Positions 1-10,970 of a stretch of DNA of 64,000 nt are shown here, one piece after another. Source of the stretch: Torymus aiolomorphi. Its lineage: Eukaryota; Arthropoda; Insecta; Hymenoptera; Torymidae. A program made the position numbers and the translations under genes. Location of the stretch: NCBI GenBank assembly GCA_036365515.1, contig CM070874.1, positions 247,972,930 to 248,036,929 of the forward strand, read 5' to 3'. Every line of letters begins with the position of its first letter. Positions within the stretch are counted from its first letter, which is position 1. Below the pieces are notes generated by a model. The model saw only the letters and a program-made list of their open reading frames with translations. It ran no database searches and was not told the origin of the DNA.

Positions 1-53
1 CAACAAATAACAGTAAATCAGCCTCCAACAAATGTTTTCTAACAAAGACACCA

Positions 54-359
54 GTGAACATTATTTACAATAATGAAGTTGCTAAAACACCTAAAGTTAA
101 CGATCAAATTGCTCAATCTAAAGTAAATGTTAATAACGGAGTTGCTCAATCACCTTCAGTCAACGGTCAACTTACTCATAATAGCCTTATTCAACCATCT
201 TTGAATAAAAAAAGAAAAATTCTTGAAGAGAGAGATGGAAATCAAAATTGTCATCTAAATTCAGTTTTAGATAACCAAGGTGTCAAATTTGAGCAGAACA
301 ATTTCAACAATTGTGTTTTTAACATTACTTATAAGTGTCATGACGAAAATAAGTCTTAA
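54..359 (+). CDS. hypothetical Asn-rich ORF, 101 aa
   Basis: This is a short open frame with an Asn/Val/Gln-rich N-terminal half containing a loose internal repeat (VNDQIAQS, VNNGVAQS, VNGQLTHN), then a basic KKRK stretch that could be a nuclear localisation signal, and a C-terminal part rich in Asn and Cys. No known domain is visible. The frame probably begins upstream of the window, because the preceding bases are of similar composition. It lies on the opposite strand to the decayed transposase-like gene downstream. It could be the tail of an element-encoded protein or a chance ORF in AT-rich DNA. Confidence 0.3.
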   Translation: MNIIYNNEVAKTPKVNDQIAQSKVNVNNGVAQSPSVNGQLTHNSLIQPSLNKKRKILEERDGNQNCHLNSVLDNQGVKFEQNNFNNCVFNITYKCHDENKS

Positions 360-620
360 TTTATTGAAGTTATTACCTACGAATTTATTTATTTTACTTT
401 TATAAACAATGAAAGTATTCTTGGAACAAAACAGTATTGCTATAGTATATTTGCAATGTTATATTAATATACTAAAATGTATAACAAGATTATGTATGTT
501 AAGTTATAATACCAATGTTATGTATAATATATCGTAAATATAATAATTATTATAAATGAAGTTTTTTTTTAGTTTTTCTTTATCTCATTTTCATTTTATC
601 GTTTTTTATGTGTTTTTAAT

Positions 621-678
621 GCCCGCCCCGACCAGCTGAACCTCGGCTTCGCCTCGGTTCAGCAAAAGTCGGGCGGGC
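621..678. repeat. GC-rich palindrome with TTCG-type loop
   Basis: The outer arms GCCCGCCCCGAC and GTCGGGCGGGC and the inner CTGAACC / GGTTCAG pair around a centre reading CGGCTTCGCC. It is a GC island in AT-rich DNA. A second palindrome with the same kind of centre lies at 910-1041, so both may be tiny foldback elements. Confidence 0.7.
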
Positions 679-909
679 AATAATTCAAAATTTGCCATAA
701 AACAGTAGCAGTCGTAGCATAAGCCAAGCACTGCCCGTCTGCCCGCCGCTTTTTCGCAGTGGCCAGCAGAGAGCGCGTCAAGCGCCCTACCAGAAAGTAA
801 AAGTCATAGCTACAGGTATATACATATGGTGGTGAGCGTCAAGTGGCAACTAATAACATCAATTAGTTATTAATTATTGATCGTACTTTCGGGGGGGGGA
901 TCAAGAAAA

Positions 910-1041
910 ATAGTATACAACACACGGCCAGAAAGTTGGATATCCTATCGTGCGTGGCGTGATGTCCTCGGCTTCGCCTCGGACATCTGCCACGCACGCC
1001 AGAAAATCCAACTTTCTGGCCTTGTATTGTAATATACTATT
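910..1041. repeat. palindromic MITE-like element, 132 bp
   Basis: Arms running from TAGTATAC and CGGCCAGAAAGTTGGAT on the left pair with ATCCAACTTTCTGGCC and TATACTA on the right. The centre is GTCCTCGGCTTCGCCTCGGAC. The right end supplies the stop codon of the Ulp1-like frame at 1037-1495, which suggests that the element inserted into and truncated that gene. Confidence 0.75.
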
Positions 1042-1495
1042 TCTCTATTATTGATTTTATTTTTGCCCATTTTTTTAAACCCTTGGAAATTTCTCCGTCT
1101 CTTATTATCTTCTCATAGAATAGTGTGTCAAAACATACTAATTCCATGTTTTTCTTTATTGCTATAGCTGGAAGCAAGCTAAATAAGCCATTGATAATGC
1201 CATCGTCCAAATATTGTTCATCGTCTTTGTATGGCATTAGTGTTGAAAAACTGATTTCATCAATCACATATCCGTTACAATTGTTATATAATTTTGGAAA
1301 ATTATTTGGATAGGTTGAATCTTGCAAGAAAAGTATACTTGTATCATTTAGATAATGGAAATCGAAGTGGAAATCATCATTATTAAAAGTACCCACCTTA
1401 TTATCATTTTTCGAAATGTTTTCTTTTTTTTCGCATCTTGTCAACTCTTCTACTTTAGGTTGATCATCGTACTCTCGCTTCTCATCCATTTTCAT
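1037..1495 (-). pseudogene. Ulp1-like (C48) protease fragment, element-encoded
   Basis: The first half of this 152-aa frame is acidic and of low complexity. The second half (about residues 85-150) has the pattern YLDDGIINGLF, then CFDTLFYEKI and GLKKWAKIKSI, which resembles the beginning of Ulp1/SENP-type cysteine protease domains, where the substrate-groove segment precedes the catalytic His. The catalytic His, Asp and Cys are absent because the frame ends at the edge of a palindromic insertion at 910-1041. It follows a transposase-like pseudogene on the same strand (1672-3487). Some DNA transposons (for example certain Mutator-like and Zisupton/KDZ elements) encode a transposase together with an Ulp1-like protease, so this is inferred to be the distal part of such an element. 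The domain call rests on motif resemblance only. Confidence 0.45.
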
Positions 1496-1671
1496 TTTCG
1501 TTTCTTTTTGAAAACTTTTTATACTATCATATGTTTTAGTAAAATTTTCACCTAGATCCTTTAAATGTTGACTAACTAAAATATATTTGGACCGTTTGAA
1601 ATATCGATTTGGTCCTTTTTTGACTTTTCTTTTTCTCTGCCACTGTTCAGTTTTGGTCTTTGTTTCGTTTT

Positions 1672-3487
1672 CTAAATAAGTAGTCGTATCTTCTGGTTGT
1701 GAGTTTTTCTTTTATTACCACTTCTGCGTATATTTTTTTGTCTAGTAGTGATCAGCGGGAACTTTCTGTCTCTTAATTTGGACTGAATTATTTTTTCGAT
1801 TGTTTGGATTAACCTTGGAATTAGAATTTTTTCATTTCGATTCAGGGCATTATGCTTTAATATTTTGAAAGCATTTTCAGCTTCCGCGTTGCTATCTCTA
1901 GCCAAACCGAATCATGCAATTCCTACAGCTGACCACAATGAAAAATAAACACCCAAATTTTCAAACATATATTTGACTAATTTTTCAGAATAGAATTTAT
2001 TTGCTACTGTGGTAATTTTGCTGGTTTCTATTGTATTTTCTTTAATTTGCTGAAATCGTTGATAATATAACGACGATTGCATACGTGTTGTCATAATGTG
2101 TAGTTCATAGTCGTCTGATTGTTCACCTTCGTTTATATCAGAATTTTTTTCGTCAATTTCTTTTGGTACAGGTGTATACTAAATTTTAAAGCAAAAATCC
2201 TGACGAGCGATTCCAAATCTCCTTTGGCTTTGTCCAAATTCTCATTGTGAATGATATTGCTTAATAAAACACTTGAAATGAAACGTTCCTGTTTTTGTTC
2301 CTTTTTATTTGGAAAGCACTTAATAATATGTTTTCTAATAGTTTTGGTCATATGTGATGAACATATAATAAGTATTATTAAATTTTTGTCAGTACTCTTT
2401 TTATTTTCAGTTTCTTTGTATAAAACGTTTAAATATGTATACAAATCAAGATTGTCATTAAAAACTGTGCAAGAAGACTTTAACAATGCCAAACTGAAGT
2501 CGGTTTCAATTTTCTTAATTAGTTTTTTACTAATCAATCTTAAATTATTTAAAAAGTATTTCAAGAAAAAAGAAATAGCCGTTCCCGTATTAATAGACAT
2601 ATACGACTCAGCAACTTCAAGCGGACTTACATCTTTATCACCAGCTAGATATAAATCATAATTAAATGCATGAAACTGAATATACCGCTTTATAACGTCT
2701 CCATATTTATTGATGTACTGTTTTTGTAATTTTTCCATAAATATATAATAATTTGAATCCAAATAATTTTTTACATTATTTTCGCTATTCATTTTTTGCA
2801 AAATTGTTGTACTTGGGGTATTATTTAAATTACCTTTTTCTAAAATTTTTTCACGAACGTCATTCAATTCAGTTCATTTAACGAAAGAAACGGGATTTTT
2901 TCTAATTTCTCTGCTAGTATCGACCACTTCTTTCCTTTAACAAATCTTCTGTGGCATTCGCCCTTAATACTGTGATTTATTTGTTTATCGTAAGAAACAG
3001 TGGCTGTTTCATTTACAAATGGATAACTAATTGGTCTAGATATTAAAAATTTAAAATTTGCACAAGTGGAATGTTTACACCTGGCCGTCACAGAGAAATA
3101 AATATCATTTCTCTTCTTACTTTCTTTGTAATATTTACGATCTTTGATCACCTTAACACAGTACGGATAATACTTTTCAAAATACTCGTTAAAACTGTCT
3201 GTCCAACCTTTCATAAGTTTATTATCTTTTTTTACGGAAGTTTCCCAAAATACGGCAGGTAGTATTATTGGTTGACCAATAATCCACTCTTTCATAATAA
3301 TTATTGATTTTTCACTTGTTAAAATATTAACAACTACCTTAGAATGATTGGACGTTTGCGGAGATTCAAGTTTAATGTTACTTTCATTACACTCCACTTC
3401 TGTAATGGTAATTGCATCAATTGTATCCATTGAACATTTATCATCAGTAGGAAAAGAGGTGGATAAATCATGTTGTGACTGCTTCAC
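1672..3487 (-). pseudogene. decayed transposase-like gene, superfamily unassigned
   Basis: Four minus-strand frames make one decaying gene. The first (3487-2864) contains a Cys/His cluster (CKHSTC ... INHSIKGECHRRF) of the kind seen at the N-terminus of many multicopy insect and cnidarian element proteins. The next frame (2867-2133) overlaps it by four bases, which suggests one small indel near 2866. It contains ETDFSLALLKS, a candidate first catalytic Asp region, and CSSHMTKTIRKHI, a possible Cys/His continuation. The last two pieces (2094-1912 and 1905-1672) are separated by an in-frame stop just after 1912 and end in RDSNAEAENAFKILK, resembling the C-terminal end of RNase-H-fold transposases. 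An Ulp1-like fragment follows. I cannot assign the superfamily, and no flanking terminal repeats were identified. Confidence 0.55.
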
Positions 3488-3599
3488 TTCCTTTATAGTA
3501 GTCTCATTATTATTACGCTCAACAGTAAGGAAAGATGGTCGTTGGTCTGCAAATACAGCTACCAGATTTGTAGGTTATGTTTCCCTTGTTTACTTCTAG

Positions 3600-4102
3600 G
3601 TGAGACCAGTGTACTCACATTTTAATGTAAGTATCTTTGCTTCTGTTGTATGCTTCTTCATTTCTAATGGTGCTACGAGTGAGCTGTGAATAAGCTGGGG
3701 AAGCTGTTCATCTATTTTCTACGAGTCGTAGTGACTTAATTTTCTGCATGATCCTGCATGATTCTGCAAGTCCCTTTATAAGTTTGTTGCCGTTTCCTCA
3801 ATTGGTGAGAACATTCCAATATTTAGTATTTCGGCGGTGTAGATGGCTTGGTCGACTTATCTGTAGATGCGTTTCCAAGTATGGTTTTTGGTATAGTGAG
3901 TAAACTTCCCATTTTCGAAATGAATAATGCAGGAATCATACTTTCTCCCCTATTTCCCTATTCTCCCCTATTTCCAAGCATCCCCCTATTCTCCCCTATA
4001 ATCGAGAAATCTCCCCTATCTCCCCTATTTTCAATAATTATATTAATAATTTAGTATACGATACCCGAATATAGTTGGATAGTTATACTATATGCGATTG
4101 TC
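3600..4102. repeat. non-coding stretch with TCCCCTATT array
   Basis: No gene is visible here. Between about 3938 and 4033 the + strand has an irregular array built on TCTCCCCTATTTCCC-like units, about seven to eight imperfect copies. The short ORF through it is a by-product of the array. Confidence 0.6.
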
Positions 4103-4567
4103 AGCGCGTTAAACCCAAGTAGGCGGGGGATATGAGATCCACGCATATAAGGGAGTAATATAGACATGAAAAAATAAGCAAAACGATTATTTAAATAATT
4201 TTTAAACCCAAGTAGCCGGGGGATATGAGGCCCACACATGTTAGGAAATGACGTAGACATGCAACAATAAGCAAAACAATTATTTAAACAATTTTTACAC
4301 CCAAGTAGGCGGGGGATATGAACTCCACCCATATTAGGGAATTACGTAGATGTACAACAATAAGCAAGACAATTATTTAAACCATTTTTAAACTCAAGTA
4401 GGCGGGGGATACGAGGTCCACGAATATTAGGGAATTACGTAGACATGCATTAACAAGCAAGACTATTATTTAAATAATTTTTAAACCCAAGTAGCCGGGG
4501 GACGCGAGGTCCACGCATATAAGGGAGTCATGAAGACATGAAACAATAAGCTAAACGAAATAATTTT
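4103..4567. repeat. 94-bp minisatellite, about 5 copies
   Basis: The units begin ACCCAAGTAGSCGGGGGATA, continue through GGTCCACGCATATTAGGGA and end in an AT-rich AACAATTATTTAAA stretch. Starts lie near 4108, 4204, 4299, 4393 and 4485. The copies differ from each other by scattered substitutions. The 93-aa minus-strand frame through the array (repeating IPRLLG) reflects the repeat and is probably not a gene. Confidence 0.85.
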
Positions 4568-5121
4568 GACGGACACCAGACGAACTTTTTGTAACAGCAT
4601 TTGCTTGAAATTGCCATCGTTTGGGAAGTATTTTTCATTTCCTTCTTCAGGGCTTAAAATCTATGCGTCACATTATGTGACTCGCATAAAGCCGTAGCAG
4701 CTTTGCGAGTACGCGACGGGCATATTACCCGTCGCGAGACCGTTTTAATCCGATCGGGATGCTCGCGCGCTCGCGTTACAGTAATAAACAAACAGGTAAC
4801 ACTAATAACAAAGGACCCATAAATGGTAAAATTTACGTGGATATTTGGTTTCTTCATGTATTGATTTCTTGATACGTTTTCGGCAATATATGATACGTAA
4901 TTTAGAAATAATGATTATAAATATATTTTATATGATATATAATTACAAACCATGATATTTTATCGGACATATAATTTACAAATCATGATTTATTATAAAT
5001 ATTTTTTTCGCCATAAATAAGCTTGAGTGTTTATAATATATAATCATTTATTATTCTATATTACAATGTGATCACACATTTCACACCATAATGCGTGCCA
5101 TCTAGTGTACCATCTACTGTT

Positions 5122-5177
<56 letters not shown>

Positions 5178-5884
5178 TATGATTACTCACATTTATAACA
5201 TCCCAGTGCCATCTACTTGTAAGTGTAGGAAAGTTGATTAGTTTACCGACTAGACTCGAGATGACTTTTGTTGTGTATCACATGGCCTTAATAAATCACA
5301 AATAAAAATATGATAATAAATTATTTATGAGTCGAGTATAATTCTTTGAAGTGAAGGGAATTTAATTATTATGAAAAAGAAAATTGATGCAAAATCTTTT
5401 TTGGATGGAAATTGATTAATTTTATAATAAGGCAAAGTTCCTGACTTCTCAATTTCTATGATAAGTTTTGATGATAATTGGAAAAAAATCGTATTTTTCT
5501 GAATTGGCACAATTTTGACATAAAAACAAAACAGTAATTTTCCATTTTAATGTGGTTACGTCCTTTTAGGGGGGCCAGCGGGGGTTAAACGTGAAAATTT
5601 AAAAATCATCAATTAAAATTGAAGGCAATATAATTATATAACTAAAGGCTACTTTCCTAAAAGTAGACTGTCTAAATAACTATTTTGTGCATCCATACGA
5701 ACCAAATTGCCCTTTGAATAGCTGGAATGATCTTGCTAGTCGTATATGTCCAAAATTGTTTTATCACGCTATTCTGAAGAGAGTTTGCAAACAATAATTA
5801 AGAATTTTTTTTTTTTTTTTCAGAAATCATTTTATCAAATTATGCCATTATGAAAACGATTTTGGAATAAAAGTAAGGTAACAT
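4568..5884. other. non-coding AT-rich interval
   Basis: No supportable gene is seen. It contains a small hairpin at 4712-4736 (CGCGACGGG / CCCGTCGCG), a TA microsatellite at 5124-5176 and a run of T at 5807-5821. The short ORFs here show no recognisable features. Confidence 0.6.
5124..5176. repeat. (TA)n microsatellite
   Basis: An uninterrupted TA dinucleotide run, directly readable. Confidence 0.95.
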
Positions 5885-6264
5885 GATTTTTTTGCTACAT
5901 CTCACGGAAAAAGTGTTTGTGATGCCATAGGGGCAAAGGCAAAACGGCTGGTCAGAAAAGGTTCTCTACAAGGTGCAGAAATTTTAAATGCCCAACAAAT
6001 GTATGATTACTTATTAGAAAAAGAATCAAATATTTGGTATGAATATTAGCATCATTTTGAAGTTTATATTTAAACGTAAAACGTATTGATAAATGAAATG
6101 TTTAAAAATTATAGTTTCTAACACGTTACTGATAGCGAAATTGCATCAAGAGGCAAGAAGCTTGCACAAAGATTTAATACTGCCAAGACAGTGAAAAATA
6201 CCAGACAATTTCATTACTTTAAGCCCATTAATAAACAAATGATTCAAGTGAAACTATTCGATTG
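5885..6264 (+). pseudogene. fragment of 'HGK' transposase-like gene
   Basis: The + strand encodes FFATSHGKSVCDAIGAKAKR and then RKGSLQGAEILNAQQMYDYL, interrupted by a short non-coding stretch (about 6048-6110, possibly an intron with AG just before 6112). It resumes with HVTDSEIASRGKKLAQRFN and ends with a stop at about 6264. The HGK..CD.IG signature is the same one present in the gene inside the 10-kb foldback (33.9 kb) and, diverged, in the element at 46826-49061. Only this C-terminal part is present, so it is a relic. The protein family is widespread in insects as uncharacterised multicopy proteins. I interpret HGK..DG as part of a transposase active-site region, but that is inference. The LTR element at 6362 inserted about 100 bp downstream. 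Confidence 0.65.
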
Positions 6265-6361
6265 ATAAAAATATACAGATTGTAAATATAGTTGAATAAT
6301 AATTCATTCATGCAAGATAATTATACAGAGTACCAAATTAATTTATTAATTTTACTACTAC

Positions 6362-8123
6362 TGTAACGTGGCGGATTTGTCCACGTTACGGTCGCGCTAC
6401 GGAGAGCGGATTTACTTAATGAAATCCCCTCTATTTGGCAGCCAGGAGGAGAATCCTTCACCTAAGCGTCAGGGTCACTCGTATTTCTGTACTATTTGCT
6501 TAATTTTTTTGTTATCTTTTTTTGCTTTCATGCGAGAGAAAATTATGCGGCGAGCAAAACGCGCGTCGACGTTCTTTTCAGCTGCCTTCCCGTCGGACCT
6601 AAGCGCCCTCCACCTCATCGCCGGCAGCCTCGCCACCGTCACGACGCAGCCTCCAACACCAGCTGAAGATGATCGCCGCCTCCAACACCAGCTGAAGATG
6701 ATCGCCGCCTCCAACACCAGCTGAAGATGATCGCCGCCAGGGGAGAACCACTGCCGAAGCTACGTATTTTTATAGTTCTGCCGAGCGAGTTATTCATTAA
6801 TTAATTCTAAATTCATTTAATATTTATATAATTTCGCATCAATTTTATCCCTCTCATAATTTAAAGCATTCCATTTGGTGCCTAACAAGATGCCTTTGCA
6901 TCTTTGCACCCCACTATAAAAATGCCGAGTAGAGAATTAAATATTCTACATTAAAATATAGTATCCGCAATTCTATGGAAAATTCCTATTTATACAGGAA
7001 TTTGGAATTTCGGCTCGACACTCGGAAAGAGAAAGAGAAGAAGAAGAACAAACACGGCCTTCGACTGTTCTCTTCGGCTGAGGTGACCATCAATCCACCA
7101 ATCAGCGACGACCGCGTCGACGGCGGTTGAGGCGACGGCGAGAAGGACGATGGAGCGCTCTACGATTCTTTTCCTGGCCACCATCGAAGAACGACGTGGA
7201 AGCCTGCAGTACCGTCAACCGCGCCGTGTGTTTAATTTTGTCGATAGGAGAATTCCCGCGAGTGCCTCTAACTCGTGTTAGTTAAATTAGAGACGTAATA
7301 GTTATAAATTTGAGTAAAGTCGAATTAGCTGCCGCGAGCCGTAATCGTGTCTTTCTGCCTCTGGGGGAGACCAGTTCTAAATCTGGAAGCGGTAAGGCTT
7401 GCTAAAGCTTGAAACCTTTTTGGTAATTCTATTGTTAAGTAATTATACGTTAGAGAAACCTTGAATATTAAATCGTAGTAAAATAACTACAGATTAGCAT
7501 TATTTAACACGCTGCCTGCAGCCCCAGTCATATTATAGTACTTTTGCCTTAGCGATGGCATACTATCAAAATTTATTTTGATTTGAAAACCACGATCTTC
7601 ATGACTATATTGTACTATAATTGCCCGTGTTAGGGGCCAGTTTTATGTTCATAATTTTGATTATTAAATCTCTAGAATAAGCATTACTTACACGAAATTA
7701 CATTTGTTTTCATTTCTATATGTGGCATGGAATTATTTGAGTGTGAAGTGTTTTTGTCTTTGTGTTTGTTCGAACGTGAGAGAGAAAAAGTACTCCTGCC
7801 GTTGGAACTCGCTCCTCTTCCGTGGAGCTGCAGAGCATCAAGAAATCCCGTAAGTAATTATACGGTTAGTAAATTCTCATAGTGAGGGGTACTGCTCACT
7901 AAACTAAAAATTAACATTTAAATTTATTAACAGTGCCTGGCGCCCTGTAAATCGCTATATGCCTTCAGCATTGCGATTTATTCTTAACATCATTTATTCT
8001 GCCTACTATCAATTAGTCGCCTTCTTTATTTGCCTATTTTGGGCTTATTATTATATTCGAAAATTCACGTGATAACTGGGAGATTCTGGTGAAACCCACC
8101 ATGTCAGAATTCTCACCGTTATA
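6362..8123 (+). repeat. 5' LTR, about 1.76 kb
   Basis: It begins TGTAACGTGGCGGATT and ends CACCGTTATA. Its last 320 bp match 9595-9916 almost base for base. A three-copy 30-bp repeat lies at 6650-6739. The ORFs within it are not supported as genes. Confidence 0.7.
6650..6739 (+). repeat. 30-bp tandem repeat, 3 copies, in the 5' LTR
   Basis: The unit CTCCAACACCAGCTGAAGAT plus GATCGCCGC is present three times without visible change. Confidence 0.9.
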
Positions 8124-8125
8124 AA

Positions 8126-8143
8126 TGGCGCAGCCAACGTGTG
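8126..8143 (+). promoter_or_regulatory. primer binding site of LTR element
   Basis: TGGCGCAGCCAACGTG starts two bases after the 5' LTR. It resembles the tRNA-Lys-type PBS with an insertion. The same motif follows the 5' LTR of the element at 37702-46025 on the other strand. Confidence 0.65.
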
Positions 8144-9594
8144 GCACAGAACGGCATTTTATTAACTATAAAAATATTAAACATTAAAAAGATAAATTTT
8201 CGTTGAGTGCCTGTAAATATAAAATTTTATTTTTGCCTCAACGCATTTAAAGTTAATAAATTTAAAAGGGGTAGTGGGATTTACCTCACGTTCGAACAAC
8301 GCGACATCACCACTTACAAATACATACTGTCTATTTACATTTAAGAATAGCAAGCTTTAATCACGCTCTAACGAGCGCAATTTATACCGAGCAAATCGCT
8401 CACATCTAATTGTAGCGTCGGTTATCTGGCTGCCTGTAGCGCCGATAACCGCGTGCACGCAGACCGCTCAGCCGCGAGAGCGCACGGGGCTCGTACCTGG
8501 CTGCATAGGCATTCGCGCCAATTCGCACAGGACGCGCGACACCCTTTTTCCTACGCGCGAGCCAAATAGGCCCGCGCGCAGATCCTTTTCGTGCCTTGTG
8601 CGCGGCTAAGGGAGAGTGAGAGCGCGCGCGCGAGAGAGAGAGAGAGAGCGCCGTCGACCGGCAGTCGGCTCAGTCCAACGACCACGTGCTTGGCGTCCCG
8701 CAGCGAGTGAGTGCCTGTACTTACACCCTGCCGAAATCTGCACTGCCTCCAAGTGCCGCGAGTGTACGTGTCCACAACCAGTGTGTAAGTGTAAACGACC
8801 TGGGAGTGAAAAAGAAAGTGAGCCGTGTGGCGAGCCAAGCGCCCACACGGGGTAAATTAGTACGCCTCGTGATAAGTTTTCTTCTCGTCTTCTAGCAGCA
8901 TCACTAGTCTCGCGACAGCCCCTCCCCTCCGAAGAGACGGCGAGCGACGAAATGCCTTCCGTTCGGCTATCTGCCTCCTTACTGCCCATAAAGAGTGTAG
9001 CATAACCACGTAAGTGCTGTCGCCATACTTCGTCTTCGCTGAAAAAGCCCTCGTGTCGTCACTCGACAGGGGATTGAACCTGCGGGGCTGCCGAGGCACT
9101 AGCGAGACGTAGTGCGTGCAGTAGGCCGATCTCACGGTATACAAAATCGACTTTCTAGTCTATCTCTCTCTCGGCGCTAGCGAAATAGGGTTTGCCGAAA
9201 AATTTAGATTGAAGCTTATGCTTGAATAGGCTGTTATGCGCTAAATGCGCAGTGGAAAACTGCCGTCGGGCCCAACTAGTGGCTCGCGTACGAAAACCGG
9301 CATTTTCTCTCGTCCCGCGTTATTTCGGCCGTCGGCCGTCAGATAGCGAACGCCGAGCTCCTCGAGATTGTACTCGCGATAACTTTTGCCGTCGGATTAA
9401 GACGTGCCTTAGGTGCGCGTGTGCGCTGAACTAGTAAATTTTCTTTTTGGTATTACTAGAATTTAATGGAATAATAAAATCTTTTTTTTTCTAATATCTA
9501 GACGAGGACTAAATCTCTTGTAATAGAACCGAGATTTGGTTTTGTGTGCTGCTCATAAGAAGAAATAAATTGATAGTTTTTTTTTTTTTTTTTT
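8144..9594 (+). other. internal region of LTR element, non-coding
   Basis: A GC-rich block (about 8400-9100) with a GA-repeat at 8622-8650 makes many spurious ORFs on both strands. None shows gag, protease, RT or integrase motifs. It ends in an approximately 20-base T-run at 9576-9596 at the junction with the truncated 3' LTR. Confidence 0.6.
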
Positions 9595-9916
9595 TTGGAA
9601 CTCGCTCCTCTTCCGTGGAGCTGCCGAGCATCAAGAAATCCCGTAAGTAATTATACGGTTAGTAAATTCTCATAGTGAGGGGCACTGCTCACTAAACTAA
9701 AAATTAACATTTAAATTTATTAACAGTGCCTGGCGTCCTGTAAATCGTTATATGCCTTCAGCATTGCGATTTATTCTTAACATTATTTATTCTGCCGACT
9801 ATCAATTAGTCGCCTTCTTTATTTGCCTATTTTGGGCTTATTACTATGTTCGAAAATACACGTGATAACTGGGAGATTCTGGTGAAACCCACCATGTCGG
9901 AATTCTCACCGTTACA
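9595..9916 (+). repeat. truncated 3' LTR
   Basis: A direct copy of 7802-8123, differing at a few positions, ending TTACA and followed by the TSD CTAC. Confidence 0.85.
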
Positions 9917-9920
9917 CTAC

Positions 9921-10970
9921 ATAAATTAACGATCTATAATGATACATCTATTTTTAACATGTTTAATATACATTTTTTCTATTATTTATCAGAAGAATTT
10001 TTAGAAAGTTGTTACAAAATAATACATCGTCGAATATAAAAGAGAAAACTAAATCCATAATAATATTTCTGCTCTTTTATTCCAAATCTTAGGTTTCATA
10101 ATAACGAATAAGCTCCATAGCCTCAAAATTGGAGTGTTCTCTTTCAACTTTCGCTCATCTTCGAAGTATTGTAGAATTTTCAATTTTTTATATTTTGGAC
10201 TTATTTTCGGCTTATTAGCGACTGCCCGAACTTTTTACGCTATGCTCAAGGGCGGATTAATACACGCGATGTGCTATTTCGCCCTTTCTTTTTTGAAAAT
10301 ATAAAATGTTTTGTAACTTACAATGCCAATGCGTGGACATAATTTTGTGGATCTAGTTGTAACAGTTAGTATAATATTACAATGAACTTTGTTCATTTAT
10401 ATAACAAAATTTGAAAAACATAATATATTAAACATAAAAATATCCATGAACGCACTGAAAGCAGTGAAATTCGGAATAAAAATAATAGCACCATTGGAAA
10501 GAGCAGGAAAAATCTATCGATATATGTCCTTAGTTCTTTTTTCAGAGACTTGGTACACGATTATTAGCGAATTGAATAGAGCGTGCACTTAAACGTGCCG
10601 TACGCACGGGCGCGAGGGGCTCGCGCGGACCCTCGGCGCTGTCTTTTTCATGTTTTTACTTTTAAACCCTTTATTTCTCCAACTTCTCCAAGATAGGGTT
10701 TTGAAGCTTAAGAGTTTTACTTTCCAATGGTGTAGTTTATTTTGAAAAAAAACATGATATACTTTGAGAAAAATAGCTTTCAATATTCAACTCGAGTTTT
10801 CGTCCAGAAGAAAGCGTTTCGCAATAAAAACAATGGCACCATTGGAAAGAGCAGGAAAAAATCTATCGATATAGGTGCTTGGTTTTTTTTTCAAAGACGC
10901 AGCATACGATTATGAACGAAAAAAGGCACCGCGCGCGCTCGGTGGCCCGTTTCTGCTGGACGCTCCCATA
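9921..10970. other. non-coding interval with duplicated motif
   Basis: No gene is supported. Two blocks (about 10475-10610 and 10835-10950) share GCACCATTGGAAAGAGCAGG, then AAAAATCTATCGATAT, followed by GC-rich ends. A similar phrase (CACCATCGGAAAGCTGAGG) occurs in the terminal repeats of the element at 20748-23368, so these may be solo ends of related elements. Confidence 0.5.

Larger units (their letters stand above)
6362..9916 (+). mobile_element. LTR retrotransposon remnant, no coding region
   Basis: The 5' end reads TGTAACGTGGC and the 3' end CACCGTTACA, flanked by the 4-bp direct repeat CTAC (6358-6361 and 9917-9920). The left LTR runs to 8123. It is followed after two bases by TGGCGCAGCCAACGTG, a primer binding site related to those pairing with tRNA-Lys. 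The 3' LTR keeps only its last 320 bp, after a T-run. The roughly 1.47 kb between the LTRs has no gag or pol. A 4-bp TSD and this PBS fit Gypsy-group elements. It shares its terminus and PBS with the element at 37702-46025, so the two are related families. Confidence 0.75.

Noticed and set aside
4051..4332. 93-codon minus-strand ORF repeating IPRLLG
   Set aside because: It is the translation of a 94-bp minisatellite; the other copies of the array do not keep the frame.
8551..9434. Overlapping ORFs up to 127 codons in the LTR element interior
   Set aside because: They are GC-rich simple sequence with GA repeats; the frames are open on both strands and lack any retroelement motif.
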